DNA of 5,416 bases from Chthoniobacter sp. (lineage in GTDB: Bacteria > Verrucomicrobiota > Verrucomicrobiia > Chthoniobacterales > Chthoniobacteraceae), in the NCBI GenBank assembly GCA_025351065.1, contig JANXWQ010000542.1, forward strand, positions 1 through 5,416, written 5' to 3'. Below, in pieces: positions 1 through 5,416 of this stretch. The position numbers and the translations under genes were made by a program. The notes under the pieces are model-generated. The model had not been told where the DNA came from. It saw only the letters and a program-made list of their open reading frames with translations, and made no database searches. Positions within the stretch are counted from its first letter, which is position 1. Each line of letters begins with the position of its first letter.

Positions 1-626
1 TAAACCTTGTGCCACTGGCCCTCGACGGTCGGCACGGCCTCGGGCATGTCGGCGAGGTAGCGGAGGCTGGGCGCGTTGGCGAAAAGGGCATGCACCTCCT
101 CTTTTTTCGGCCCGCCTTTTTCCGTGGAGGCGATGATGGCCTCGAGCCCCTGCGCGATGACGCTCTTGATTTCGAGAAACTGGGTCTCGTCCTCGCGGGC
201 GAACTTTTTGTCCCGCGCCAGGTTCACGTAATGGTTAAACTGCTTCCAGCACTCGATATAGTTTTCGAGGTGGAGGATGAATTCATCGAGGTTTTTGTAG
301 TGCATGGCGGGCTGGGTTTGGGCGTGCGGGAGCTGGAGGGTGGCGGGTTCGAGAAAGATGAGCGCGCCGCCGCGGAGTTCGCGGGCGGTGATTACGAGGC
401 CGCTGAATTTCAGATGCAGGTCGGTCAGCGGCAGATTGGTTAGCTGCGCGCTTTGAAAGGCCTCGATAACCACGCGGCCGACCTCGAACATGGTCTCGCG
501 GGAAAAAGACGACGGCAGCGTGGAGGCGACGAGGCCGCCGCCGCGGTGGATGGTGTAGCAGCCATTGGGCAGGCGCTCGGGGCTGAGCGTCCGCCCGGCG
601 CGGGTAAAGGGTTTCAGGATGCCCAT
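1..626 (-). CDS. Roadblock/LC7-like protein with helical C-terminal extension (3' end at window edge)
   Basis: Reading leftwards from the ATG at 626-624, the frame stays open for 208 codons to the window edge. The next codon begins with TA, so it is either Tyr or the stop. Residues about 17-94 look like a Roadblock/LC7 fold. A strand (CYTIHRGGGLVAS) is followed by a long amphipathic helix (about 43-62), then strands ending in TARELRGGALIFLEP, where the central GG and hydrophobic run are typical of the last Roadblock strands. Residues about 108-208 are charged and mostly helical, rich in aromatics (DEFILHLENYIECWKQF), and match no family I can name. No signal peptide or membrane segment is visible. 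The start overlaps the end of the upstream response regulator gene by 13 nt and has a GAGG ribosome site, so the two genes are probably co-transcribed and translationally coupled. The Roadblock assignment is by pattern, not search. The likely role is as a partner of the nearby MglA-type GTPase or of the regulator's own Roadblock-like tail. Confidence 0.8.
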   Translation of the reverse strand, partial: MGILKPFTRAGRTLSPERLPNGCYTIHRGGGLVASTLPSSFSRETMFEVGRVVIEAFQSAQLTNLPLTDLHLKFSGLVITARELRGGALIFLEPATLQLPHAQTQPAMHYKNLDEFILHLENYIECWKQFNHYVNLARDKKFAREDETQFLEIKSVIAQGLEAIIASTEKGGPKKEEVHALFANAPSLRYLADMPEAVPTVEGQWHKV

Positions 627-1663
627 TTGACCTCGATCTGTTTCATGGTTTCGCGGATGTAGGGGAGCGTGGCGGAGCGGGTGAAGCAGACGCCGAGATC
701 CTGCGCGTCGCCCGACAGAATGGCGATGTGGCGCTGCGGCCCGAGCGCCTCGATCTGCTCGAGCTGCCCGGCCTCCAGCCGGTCGCCGAGCGTGCGCATG
801 GCCCGCGTGGTCTGGTGGATCCACGCGGCCATTTCGTCGGGATTCTCCGCGCCCCAGTGCTCGAATTTCGTGGCGTCCGCGCCGTCCACCGCGACGGCGG
901 ACTGCACGCCTTTGTAGCGCGCAAAGACCGCCAGCGCATTGGTCTCCTCGCTGGGCGCCACATCGGCGTCGGACTCGTCCATGGCCTGCGCGGTTTCCAT
1001 GAGCAGGTTTTCGTAGGAGGAGAAAATGGTGCGCGGGCGCGGCACATCAGAGGGCAGGATTTCGAAACTGCCAGCCTTCCAGCGGAGCATTTCGAGAAAG
1101 GCCTCGCGGCCCAGCGTCGGCCCGCACGCGGCGTCGATGATCTCGCCTTTTTGAATCCAGATGCGGCCCTCGCCGGCGGCGCTGGTGATTTTCAAAATCG
1201 CCGAACTCTGGGTCAGACATTCGAGCTGGATGATGTCCACCAGCGTCTTGCTCTGCACCCCGCGGAAACCGCCCGCGTCGTTCTTTTCCAGCATGGACTC
1301 GATGCAATCCACGAAGTTGATGATTTCCTTGCCGGTCTTCGGTTTTTCCAAGTACAGGTCGATGCCCATGCCATAAGCGCGGGCGCGAAACTGCTCGTCC
1401 TCAGTAGCCGTCATCACCACCACGCGCAGCGTGGGAAATTTCCGGCGCACGATGGCGAGCACCTGAAAGCCGTCCATCTGCGGCATGCGCAGATCGACCA
1501 GCACGAGATTGAAAGCCTCGCTCTCGAGCAGGGCGATGGCGCGGGCGCCGCTGTCGGCGGTGTGGATTTCCGGCTGGCTGGGCAGGCGGGCGAGAATCTC
1601 CTGGTAGATTTCCAGGATGTCGTGTTCGTCGTCGAGAATGAGAATTTTCTGCCGGGCGGGCAT
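614..1663 (-). CDS. Response regulator: receiver + PATAN (DUF4388) + C-terminal Roadblock-like domain
   Basis: This is a 349-aa cytoplasmic signalling protein. Residues about 5-125 form a canonical CheY-like receiver: acidic pair D11/D12, phospho-acceptor D57 in LVLVDLRMPQMDG, switch T85 in VVVMTA and K107 in YLEKP. All catalytic positions are present, so it should accept phosphate from a histidine kinase; none is encoded in the window. Residues about 132-230 fit the PATAN/DUF4388 domain, a protein-interaction domain frequent in response regulators: a helix around TLVDIIQLECL, then GRIWIQKGEIIDAACG and an aromatic WKAGSFEI segment. Residues about 241-349 resemble Roadblock/LC7: ALAVFARYKGVQSAVAVDG, a long helix, then strands HIAILSGDAQDLGVCF and a final helix. 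There is no DNA-binding domain, so output is probably by protein contact. The start is the ATG at 1663, directly before the receiver; the frame stays open further upstream but without domain-like sequence. No clear Shine-Dalgarno precedes it. It is the first gene of a minus-strand pair. Confidence 0.9.
   Translation of the reverse strand: MPARQKILILDDEHDILEIYQEILARLPSQPEIHTADSGARAIALLESEAFNLVLVDLRMPQMDGFQVLAIVRRKFPTLRVVVMTATEDEQFRARAYGMGIDLYLEKPKTGKEIINFVDCIESMLEKNDAGGFRGVQSKTLVDIIQLECLTQSSAILKITSAAGEGRIWIQKGEIIDAACGPTLGREAFLEMLRWKAGSFEILPSDVPRPRTIFSSYENLLMETAQAMDESDADVAPSEETNALAVFARYKGVQSAVAVDGADATKFEHWGAENPDEMAAWIHQTTRAMRTLGDRLEAGQLEQIEALGPQRHIAILSGDAQDLGVCFTRSATLPYIRETMKQIEVKWAS
629..634 (-). 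promoter_or_regulatory. Ribosome binding site inside the upstream gene
   Basis: On the minus strand the sequence is GAGGTC followed by AA and ATG, putting GAGG four bases before the start at 626. It lies inside the last codons of the response regulator gene. It is the clearest Shine-Dalgarno in the window and supports the start chosen for the downstream Roadblock-like gene, as well as coupled translation. Confidence 0.55.
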
Positions 1664-1841
1664 GGGCGGGAAAGCTAGTGGGAATAAGGGTTGGCGGGCC
1701 GCGGGCCGGCGTTTTGGCCGGCGGGCTGGCGCGGATAGTTTAGCACGTCGCGGGCCAAGAAATGCGGCGCGGCCAACAATTTTGAGAGCCGGGATGGGCT
1801 TGGCATCGCGATTGCTAGCTCGGATGGAAACCCTCTGGCCC
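1664..1841. promoter_or_regulatory. Divergent intergenic region, presumed promoters for both operons
   Basis: This 178-bp gap lies between the starts of two divergent operons, so promoters for both should lie here. The best match I see is on the minus strand: an extended -10, TGCTAAACT, at 1745-1737, with no good -35 before it. If real, it gives the response regulator gene a leader of roughly 65 nt. On the plus strand, TTGGCC (1714-1719) is 16 bp from TAGTTT (1736-1741), which is weak. The shared location would allow joint regulation of the regulator and the GTPase operon. No strong terminator or RNA gene is seen. Confidence 0.5.
1705..1722. repeat. GCCGGC inverted/direct repeat in the divergent spacer
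   Basis: GCCGGC occurs twice, separated by GTTTTG. Each copy is itself palindromic, so the pair can be read as a direct repeat (a possible operator) or as a 6-bp hairpin stem. It would sit in the leader of the minus-strand transcript if the candidate -10 at 1737-1742 is used. In DNA this GC-rich it could be chance. Confidence 0.3.
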
Positions 1842-3383
1842 ATGCTCTCGATCCTCAAAAAACTCTTCCGCAAGTCCGAGCCCCAACCCGTAGCCCCAGT
1901 CGCGGCACCCCGCGCCGTGCCGCGCGGCGAGCCCGCCGCTCCGATGCCGAGCGTGGAGGTCGCACACCTTTCCCTCGCGGCCATCATCAGCCGCTTTCCC
2001 GCGGAGCTGAAAGCCTCGGTGGTCAGCGCGCCGGACGCCGCCGCGACGATCGCGCTGCCGCTGCTGCTCATCCACCGGCAGCTCGCCTCGGGCACGGTGC
2101 GCATGTCCTACGCCAGCCTGCACCGCCAGGCACCGCAGGGCGTCTTTGCGCCGATCACCATGGGCGACAAACGGCAGGTGGAAATCCCGTTGCAGGAAAT
2201 CTTCCGCCACGTCAGTCCGCAGGCGCTGAAGCGCCGCGTGGACCAGCGCCAGCTCGACCTGGCGGACAATGACTTCAATCTTTTCGGCAACGAGGAAAAC
2301 CCCTACGAGATCGCGCCGACCACGCCGGACAATCCGCCGCCGCGCCCGCCGCGCAAAGATTCGACGGTGCTCAATCTCCAGCCCGCGCCCGCCTCGCGCA
2401 TCGGCCGGCCCGACCTCAGCGCGCCACCCGCGCCCTCCGGTATCAAGCCACCCCACGGCATGCGCACCGTCGCGCCGCCCGCCGACTTTGCCACCACCCC
2501 GCCGCCCGCCGCCTTCGTGCCGTCCGACGAGCCGCCGCTGATCCTGCCGCTCGCCCGGCTCAGCAACGCCTGGCCCGAGCAAATCTGCGGCGAGATCACC
2601 GCCCTCGATGCCGAGACGACCGTGGCGCTCGATGCCGGCGTGGTCGCCGCCGGACTGGCGCGCGGCAAAGTCACTTTTACCTGGGGACAAATTTGCGCCG
2701 GCCTCGCGCCCGCGCCCGCCGAGCCGAGCGCGTTCGACGCCGACACCCTCCTCACGCTGCCGCTGAAAGTCGTCGCGCCGGCCTTTCTCGCCGCGACCAG
2801 CAAGGCCAAGAGCGGACGCAAAGCCGTGCAGATCGACGAGAGCATCCCCGCGCTGTTCAACGACGGCCGGGAGCCCGCGCCGGTCGTGGCAGACCTCCCG
2901 CCGCCGGTGGAGGAGCTGCCCGCGGAACCTGTGCCAGAGCCGGTCGCCGAGCCGATGGCCCTCGCCACCGCCCCCGCGCCGGGGAAAATTCCCGAGACCG
3001 TCGGTGAGATTTTCGGCGAGCCGGACCGGCTCGATTTCACCCCCGCCGAAATCGTGGCCGGCACGGTGAAACTGCCCGGCGTGGCGGGCGCGACCGTCGC
3101 GCTGCAGGAGGGTCTGGCCGTCGCCACCTCGCTGCCCGAGGGCGTGAAAGGCGATGTGGTCGCGGCTTTCCTTCCACAGATTTTTGCCCGCCTGAACCAG
3201 TACGCCGGCGAGATGAAGCTCGGCGAAGTGGATGACCTCCTTTTCACCACCCACGGCGCGCACTGCCAGATTTACCGGCTCGGCTTTGTCTATTTCGCCA
3301 TCCTCGGGCACCCCGGCGCGGCCCTCCCCTGGCACGAACTGCGGCTCATCGCCGCGGAACTCGGACGGCAGACGCAACCATAA
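1842..3383 (+). CDS. Large Roadblock/LC7 protein with two internal repeat modules and Pro-rich linkers
   Basis: This is a 513-aa protein starting MLSILKKLFRKSE, a short basic amphipathic N-terminus. Residues about 43-127 and 234-318 are two divergent copies of one module: a PL..L....P..I segment, an alternating strand pair around LASGTV/LARGKV, and a closing V.IPL.E or L.LPLKVV segment. The linkers at 151-232 and 341-384 are rich in Pro, Ala and Glu and are probably disordered. Residues about 398-509 are a Roadblock/LC7 domain: PAEIVAGTVKLPGVAGATVA, then LQEGLAVATSLPEG, a long helix with AAFLPQIFARLNQYAGE, the strand CQIYRLGFVYFAILG and a final helix. The repeated module is not one I can name. 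An in-frame ATG at 1824 would add six residues (METLWP); I prefer 1842 because the family-like basic N-terminus begins there, though neither start has a good ribosome site. It heads the operon with the GTPase gene 18 nt downstream and is likely a GTPase regulator or scaffold. Confidence 0.88.
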   Translation: MLSILKKLFRKSEPQPVAPVAAPRAVPRGEPAAPMPSVEVAHLSLAAIISRFPAELKASVVSAPDAAATIALPLLLIHRQLASGTVRMSYASLHRQAPQGVFAPITMGDKRQVEIPLQEIFRHVSPQALKRRVDQRQLDLADNDFNLFGNEENPYEIAPTTPDNPPPRPPRKDSTVLNLQPAPASRIGRPDLSAPPAPSGIKPPHGMRTVAPPADFATTPPPAAFVPSDEPPLILPLARLSNAWPEQICGEITALDAETTVALDAGVVAAGLARGKVTFTWGQICAGLAPAPAEPSAFDADTLLTLPLKVVAPAFLAATSKAKSGRKAVQIDESIPALFNDGREPAPVVADLPPPVEELPAEPVPEPVAEPMALATAPAPGKIPETVGEIFGEPDRLDFTPAEIVAGTVKLPGVAGATVALQEGLAVATSLPEGVKGDVVAAFLPQIFARLNQYAGEMKLGEVDDLLFTTHGAHCQIYRLGFVYFAILGHPGAALPWHELRLIAAELGRQTQP

Positions 3384-3401
3384 ATTTACCCAACTCCAAA
3401 C

Positions 3402-4013
3402 ATGGCCATCATCAACCAAGCGACCAAAGAACTGCAGGTCAAAATCGTGTACTACGGGCCGGCGAAAAGCGGCAAGACCACCAACCTCGAGCAAGTCCAC
3501 AGCAATGTGCAGGTGCCCGAGACTTCCGCGAAAGGCAAGCTCACCTCGCTCGCCACGAGCAGCGACCGCACGCTGTTTTTCGACTTTTTCCCGCTCGAGG
3601 CTGTGGCCATCCGCGGCTTCAAAACCAAGTTCGCGCTCTTCACCGTGCCCGGCCAAGTCATCTACAATGCGACGCGCCAGATCGTGCTCCGCGGCGTGGA
3701 CGGCATCGTCTTTGTCGCCGACTCGCAGTACGACAAGATGGAGGAAAATGTGGAGACCTTTAAGCATCTCGAAGACAACCTGAAGACGCTCAATCTCAAC
3801 CTCGCCGACATCCCCTACGTGATGCAGTACAACAAGCGCGACCTGCCCGATGCCGCGCCCACCGAGTACATGGATTTCGTGCTCAACAACCGCGAGGTGC
3901 AGGTGCCGTCCTTCGAGGCTTCGGCGGCGAAAACCGAGGGCGTCTTCGAGACGCTGAACATGATCACCCGCATGCTGCTCCACAAATTCCTGAGCGACGG
4001 AGTGCGGAAATAA
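3402..4013 (+). CDS. mglA: MglA-family small Ras-like GTPase
   Basis: This is a 203-aa cytoplasmic GTPase, close in length to Myxococcus xanthus MglA (195 aa), which sets cell polarity for motility. Visible motifs: P-loop GPAKSGKTTN at 19-28; the MglA-type segment SDRTLFFDFFPL at 54-65, whose R56 matches the intrinsic arginine finger (R53 of M. xanthus); TVPGQ at 81-85 in place of the usual DTAGQ, with Q85 matching catalytic Q82; RGVDGIVFVADSQ at 97-109; NKRD at 144-147 for guanine specificity; and a SA pair at 174-175. Identity with MglA along IVYYGP, TVPGQV and YNKRDLP makes the family call secure. Position 21 is Ala where M. xanthus MglA has Gly21, the site equivalent to Ras Gly12. No lipidation signal or membrane segment is seen. 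It lies 18 nt after the large Roadblock gene and 9 nt before the small one, so it is co-transcribed with both. No Shine-Dalgarno is evident. The process it controls here is unknown. Confidence 0.95.
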   Translation: MAIINQATKELQVKIVYYGPAKSGKTTNLEQVHSNVQVPETSAKGKLTSLATSSDRTLFFDFFPLEAVAIRGFKTKFALFTVPGQVIYNATRQIVLRGVDGIVFVADSQYDKMEENVETFKHLEDNLKTLNLNLADIPYVMQYNKRDLPDAAPTEYMDFVLNNREVQVPSFEASAAKTEGVFETLNMITRMLLHKFLSDGVRK

Positions 4014-4022
4014 CACATTCTC

Positions 4023-4499
4023 ATGGGCCAGTTTCCTCAACTCATCCAAGAAGACCTCGACGCGCTTAATGTCACGATGCACGCCCTGCTCAAAAAGAGC
4101 GAGGCCAACGTCGCGCTGCTCGTCGAGAAAGCCGGCTACCTCATCCACCAGTGCGGCAGCCAGGATTCGATGGACTCGACCACTTTCGCCACGCTCGGCT
4201 CAAACGCCTACAACGCCGTGCAGTTCATGGCGCAGCTCGTGAACGAGAGCAATTTCACGAGCATGTACCAGCAGGGCGAGCACTTCAGCACGCTCATGGT
4301 GAACGTGGATGAAAACTCGATCCTCGTGATCGTCTTCCCCACGCATCTCACCGTGGGCTCTATGAAGTACTACGCCGCCCCAGCGGCGAAAAGCATCGGC
4401 GAGCGCATCCAGTTCGCCACCGACCGCGCCCCCGGCGCGGGCCTCGATCTCAGCGACCTCGATCCGACGGACGTGCAAGCCCTGTTTCGGAAAAAGTAG
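4023..4499 (+). CDS. Small Roadblock/LC7 protein, MglB-like
   Basis: This is a 158-aa cytoplasmic protein. Residues about 8-115 fit a Roadblock/LC7 domain: helix DLDALNVTMHALLKKSEA, strand pair NVALLVEKAGYLIHQCG, long helix TFATLGSNAYNAVQFMAQLV, strands EHFSTLMVNVDENSILVIVFP and a further helix around TVGSMKYYAAPAAKSIGE. The tail (about 131-158) is acidic and then basic (DLSDLDPTD..LFRKK). M. xanthus MglB, the GTPase-activating protein of MglA, has the same fold, similar size and an adjacent gene, so by family knowledge this is the best candidate GAP or regulator of the GTPase 9 nt upstream. Whether it has GAP activity cannot be read from sequence. It is the last gene of the plus-strand operon. 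No rho-independent terminator follows. Confidence 0.88.
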   Translation: MGQFPQLIQEDLDALNVTMHALLKKSEANVALLVEKAGYLIHQCGSQDSMDSTTFATLGSNAYNAVQFMAQLVNESNFTSMYQQGEHFSTLMVNVDENSILVIVFPTHLTVGSMKYYAAPAAKSIGERIQFATDRAPGAGLDLSDLDPTDVQALFRKK

Positions 4500-4612
4500 G
4501 GCTGATGGTGGTGCGGTCGGCAAGTGTCCATGCCATGCCCATGAGTGGCTGCTCATGCGCAAAATATCCTGTTTCGTGAACACGTTCCAAGCTACGTGTG
4601 CATGATCTGCGC
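4500..4612 (+). promoter_or_regulatory. Intergenic region before the fic gene with two dyads
   Basis: This gap between the Roadblock gene and the Fic gene probably contains the fic promoter, although no convincing -35/-10 pair is seen; TATCCT at 4565-4570 is a weak -10 candidate. It contains the dyads CATGAG-N6-CTCATG (4540-4557) and CACGT-N8-ACGTG (4581-4598). CATG occurs six times between 4529 and 4615, counting the one at the fic start. Confidence 0.4.
4540..4557. repeat. Perfect 6-bp inverted repeat CATGAG-N6-CTCATG
   Basis: CATGAG (4540-4545) and CTCATG (4552-4557) are exact reverse complements around TGGCTG, and beyond one C:C mismatch two further pairs can form. It is not followed by a T-tract, so it is a poor rho-independent terminator. 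It could be an operator or a hairpin between the two transcription units. Confidence 0.4.
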
Positions 4613-5416
4613 ATGTTTGACCGCACCACGCCTTACAACAACCTCCCGCTGCTCCCGCCCGCGGCGCACCTCGAAACGCCCGCGGTTTTGAAAGCGGCGA
4701 TCCGCGCCAGTCGCAGTCTCGCCGAGCTGAAAGGGCGCACGCGCACCGTGCCGAACGCCTCGATCCTGCTCAACACCATCGCCCTTCAGGAAGCGCGGGC
4801 TAGTTCCGAGATCGAGAACATCTTCACCACCAGCGACGAGCTGTACCGCGGTCTGAGCGCCGACTCACCGGAAGTCAGCCCGCACGCCAAAGAAGTGCTG
4901 CATTACAACGAAGCGCTCTGGCATGGCGCGGCGGCGTTGCGCGACCACCGCCCGCTTTCCGCCGCGCTCACCATCGAGATCGTCCGCATGATTAAGGCCG
5001 ACGTGCCCGGCATCCGCGCGCATCCCGGCGCGGATTTGAAGAACCGCGCAACCGGCGAAGTCGTCTATACGCCGCCCGACGGTGCCCCGCGCATCCGCAC
5101 CCTGATGGCAAACCTGGAGCAGTTCATCAACGGCACGGAGGACGACCTCGACCCGCTCGTGAAGCTCGCCGTGCTCCACTACCAGTTCGAGGCCATCCAC
5201 CCCTTCTCCGACGGCAACGGCCGCACCGGGCGCATCCTCCTCATCCTTTTCCTCCTCCAGCAGCGCCTGCTCGAACAGCCCATCCTTTTCCTCAGCCGCT
5301 ACATCATCGAAAACAAAAGCCACTACTACCGCCACCTCCGCGACGTGACCGAGACCGGCGCCTGGGAGCCGTGGATTCTCTACGTCCTCCGCGCCGTCGA
5401 GACCACCGCCGAGACC
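4613..5416 (+). CDS. Fic-family protein (predicted AMP-transferase), class II autoinhibited, 3' truncated by window
   Basis: The frame is open from the ATG at 4613 to the window end: 268 codons with no stop. Family members with this architecture are commonly near 370 aa, so the C-terminus, often a winged helix, is probably missing. The N-terminal Fic_N region begins PYNNLPLLPP. SSEIEN at 64-69 matches the [ST]xxxE[GN] inhibitory helix, whose Glu blocks productive ATP binding in class II Fic proteins. The flap region is around VVYTPPDGAPRIRTLM (about 154-169). The full Fic motif HPFSDGNGRTGR is at 196-207, with catalytic His196, Asp/Gly/Asn for phosphate and metal, and Arg207. By family knowledge it transfers AMP from ATP to a protein hydroxyl; the target is unknown and may include itself. 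An N-terminal inhibitory motif means no separate antitoxin is needed. It has its own 113-nt upstream gap and no Shine-Dalgarno, so it is probably a separate unit from the GTPase operon. Confidence 0.92.
   Translation, partial: MFDRTTPYNNLPLLPPAAHLETPAVLKAAIRASRSLAELKGRTRTVPNASILLNTIALQEARASSEIENIFTTSDELYRGLSADSPEVSPHAKEVLHYNEALWHGAAALRDHRPLSAALTIEIVRMIKADVPGIRAHPGADLKNRATGEVVYTPPDGAPRIRTLMANLEQFINGTEDDLDPLVKLAVLHYQFEAIHPFSDGNGRTGRILLILFLLQQRLLEQPILFLSRYIIENKSHYYRHLRDVTETGAWEPWILYVLRAVETTAET

Noticed and set aside
728..1678. 316-codon plus-strand open frame opposite the response regulator gene
   Set aside because: It is the antisense shadow of a receiver-PATAN gene with intact catalytic residues, and its own product shows no domain.
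1617..1841. N-terminal extension of the large Roadblock gene back to 1617
   Set aside because: It overlaps the start of the divergent response regulator gene, has Arg/Gly-rich low-information sequence, and would erase the promoter region. The ATG at 1842 (or possibly 1824) fits better.
1664..2104. N-terminal extension of the response regulator by 147 codons to an ATG at 2104
   Set aside because: The extension would run across the divergent spacer and antisense into the neighbouring gene. It shows no domain, and the receiver starts directly after the ATG at 1663.
1815..4148. 777-codon open frame on the minus strand spanning the large Roadblock gene and the GTPase gene
   Set aside because: It lies antisense to two well-supported genes and part of the next. 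Its translation is His/Arg/Gly-rich with no recognisable domain, as expected from GC-rich codons read in reverse.
4540..4570. Rho-independent terminator after the GTPase operon
   Set aside because: The 6-bp stem is followed by CGCAAAATATCC rather than a T-run, so it lacks the terminator tail.
4865..5335. 156-codon minus-strand open frame within the Fic gene
   Set aside because: It is antisense to the Fic catalytic region, and the acidic/Val-rich product has no recognisable features.
4613..5416. Fic/antitoxin toxin pair
   Set aside because: The inhibitory motif is inside the Fic protein itself (residues 64-69), and no small antitoxin gene precedes it, so this is an intramolecularly regulated class II protein rather than a two-gene toxin-antitoxin system.

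Overview
The window is GC-rich, gene-dense bacterial DNA with good coding on both strands, short intergenic gaps and mostly weak Shine-Dalgarno signals. The gene content is a long proline-rich protein with a C-terminal Roadblock/LC7 domain, an MglA-type GTPase and a small Roadblock protein. Together with the GC-rich codon use and weak ribosome binding sites, this suggests the Verrucomicrobiota/Planctomycetota neighbourhood, perhaps an Opitutus-like verrucomicrobium. That placement is inferred from family memory, not from a search.

Layout. On the minus strand, reading leftwards from about 1663, a two-gene operon holds (i) a response regulator with a receiver, a PATAN/DUF4388 domain and a Roadblock-like C-terminus (614-1663), and (ii) a Roadblock-like protein with a helical C-terminal extension (1-626). 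The second gene overlaps the first by 13 nt and reaches the window edge. A 178-bp divergent intergenic region (1664-1841) separates this from a plus-strand operon. That operon holds a 513-aa protein with two copies of an unnamed module, low-complexity linkers and a C-terminal Roadblock domain (1842-3383). It continues with an MglA-family small Ras-like GTPase (3402-4013) and a small MglB-like Roadblock protein (4023-4499). After a 113-bp gap with two dyad symmetries comes a Fic-family protein (4613-5416, cut by the window end). Its N-terminus carries the class II autoinhibitory motif.

How the parts may work together. MglA-type GTPases are switched off by MglB, a homodimeric Roadblock/LC7 GTPase-activating protein. 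Here one GTPase is surrounded by four Roadblock or Roadblock-like proteins, one fused to a two-component receiver. The straightforward inference is a phosphorylation-responsive GTPase switch in which several Roadblock subunits compete for, or assemble around, one MglA-like protein. The GTPase keeps the residues expected for hydrolysis, but its P-loop has Ala where Myxococcus MglA has Gly21. The Fic gene may be an unrelated neighbour; a link to the GTPase is only speculative.
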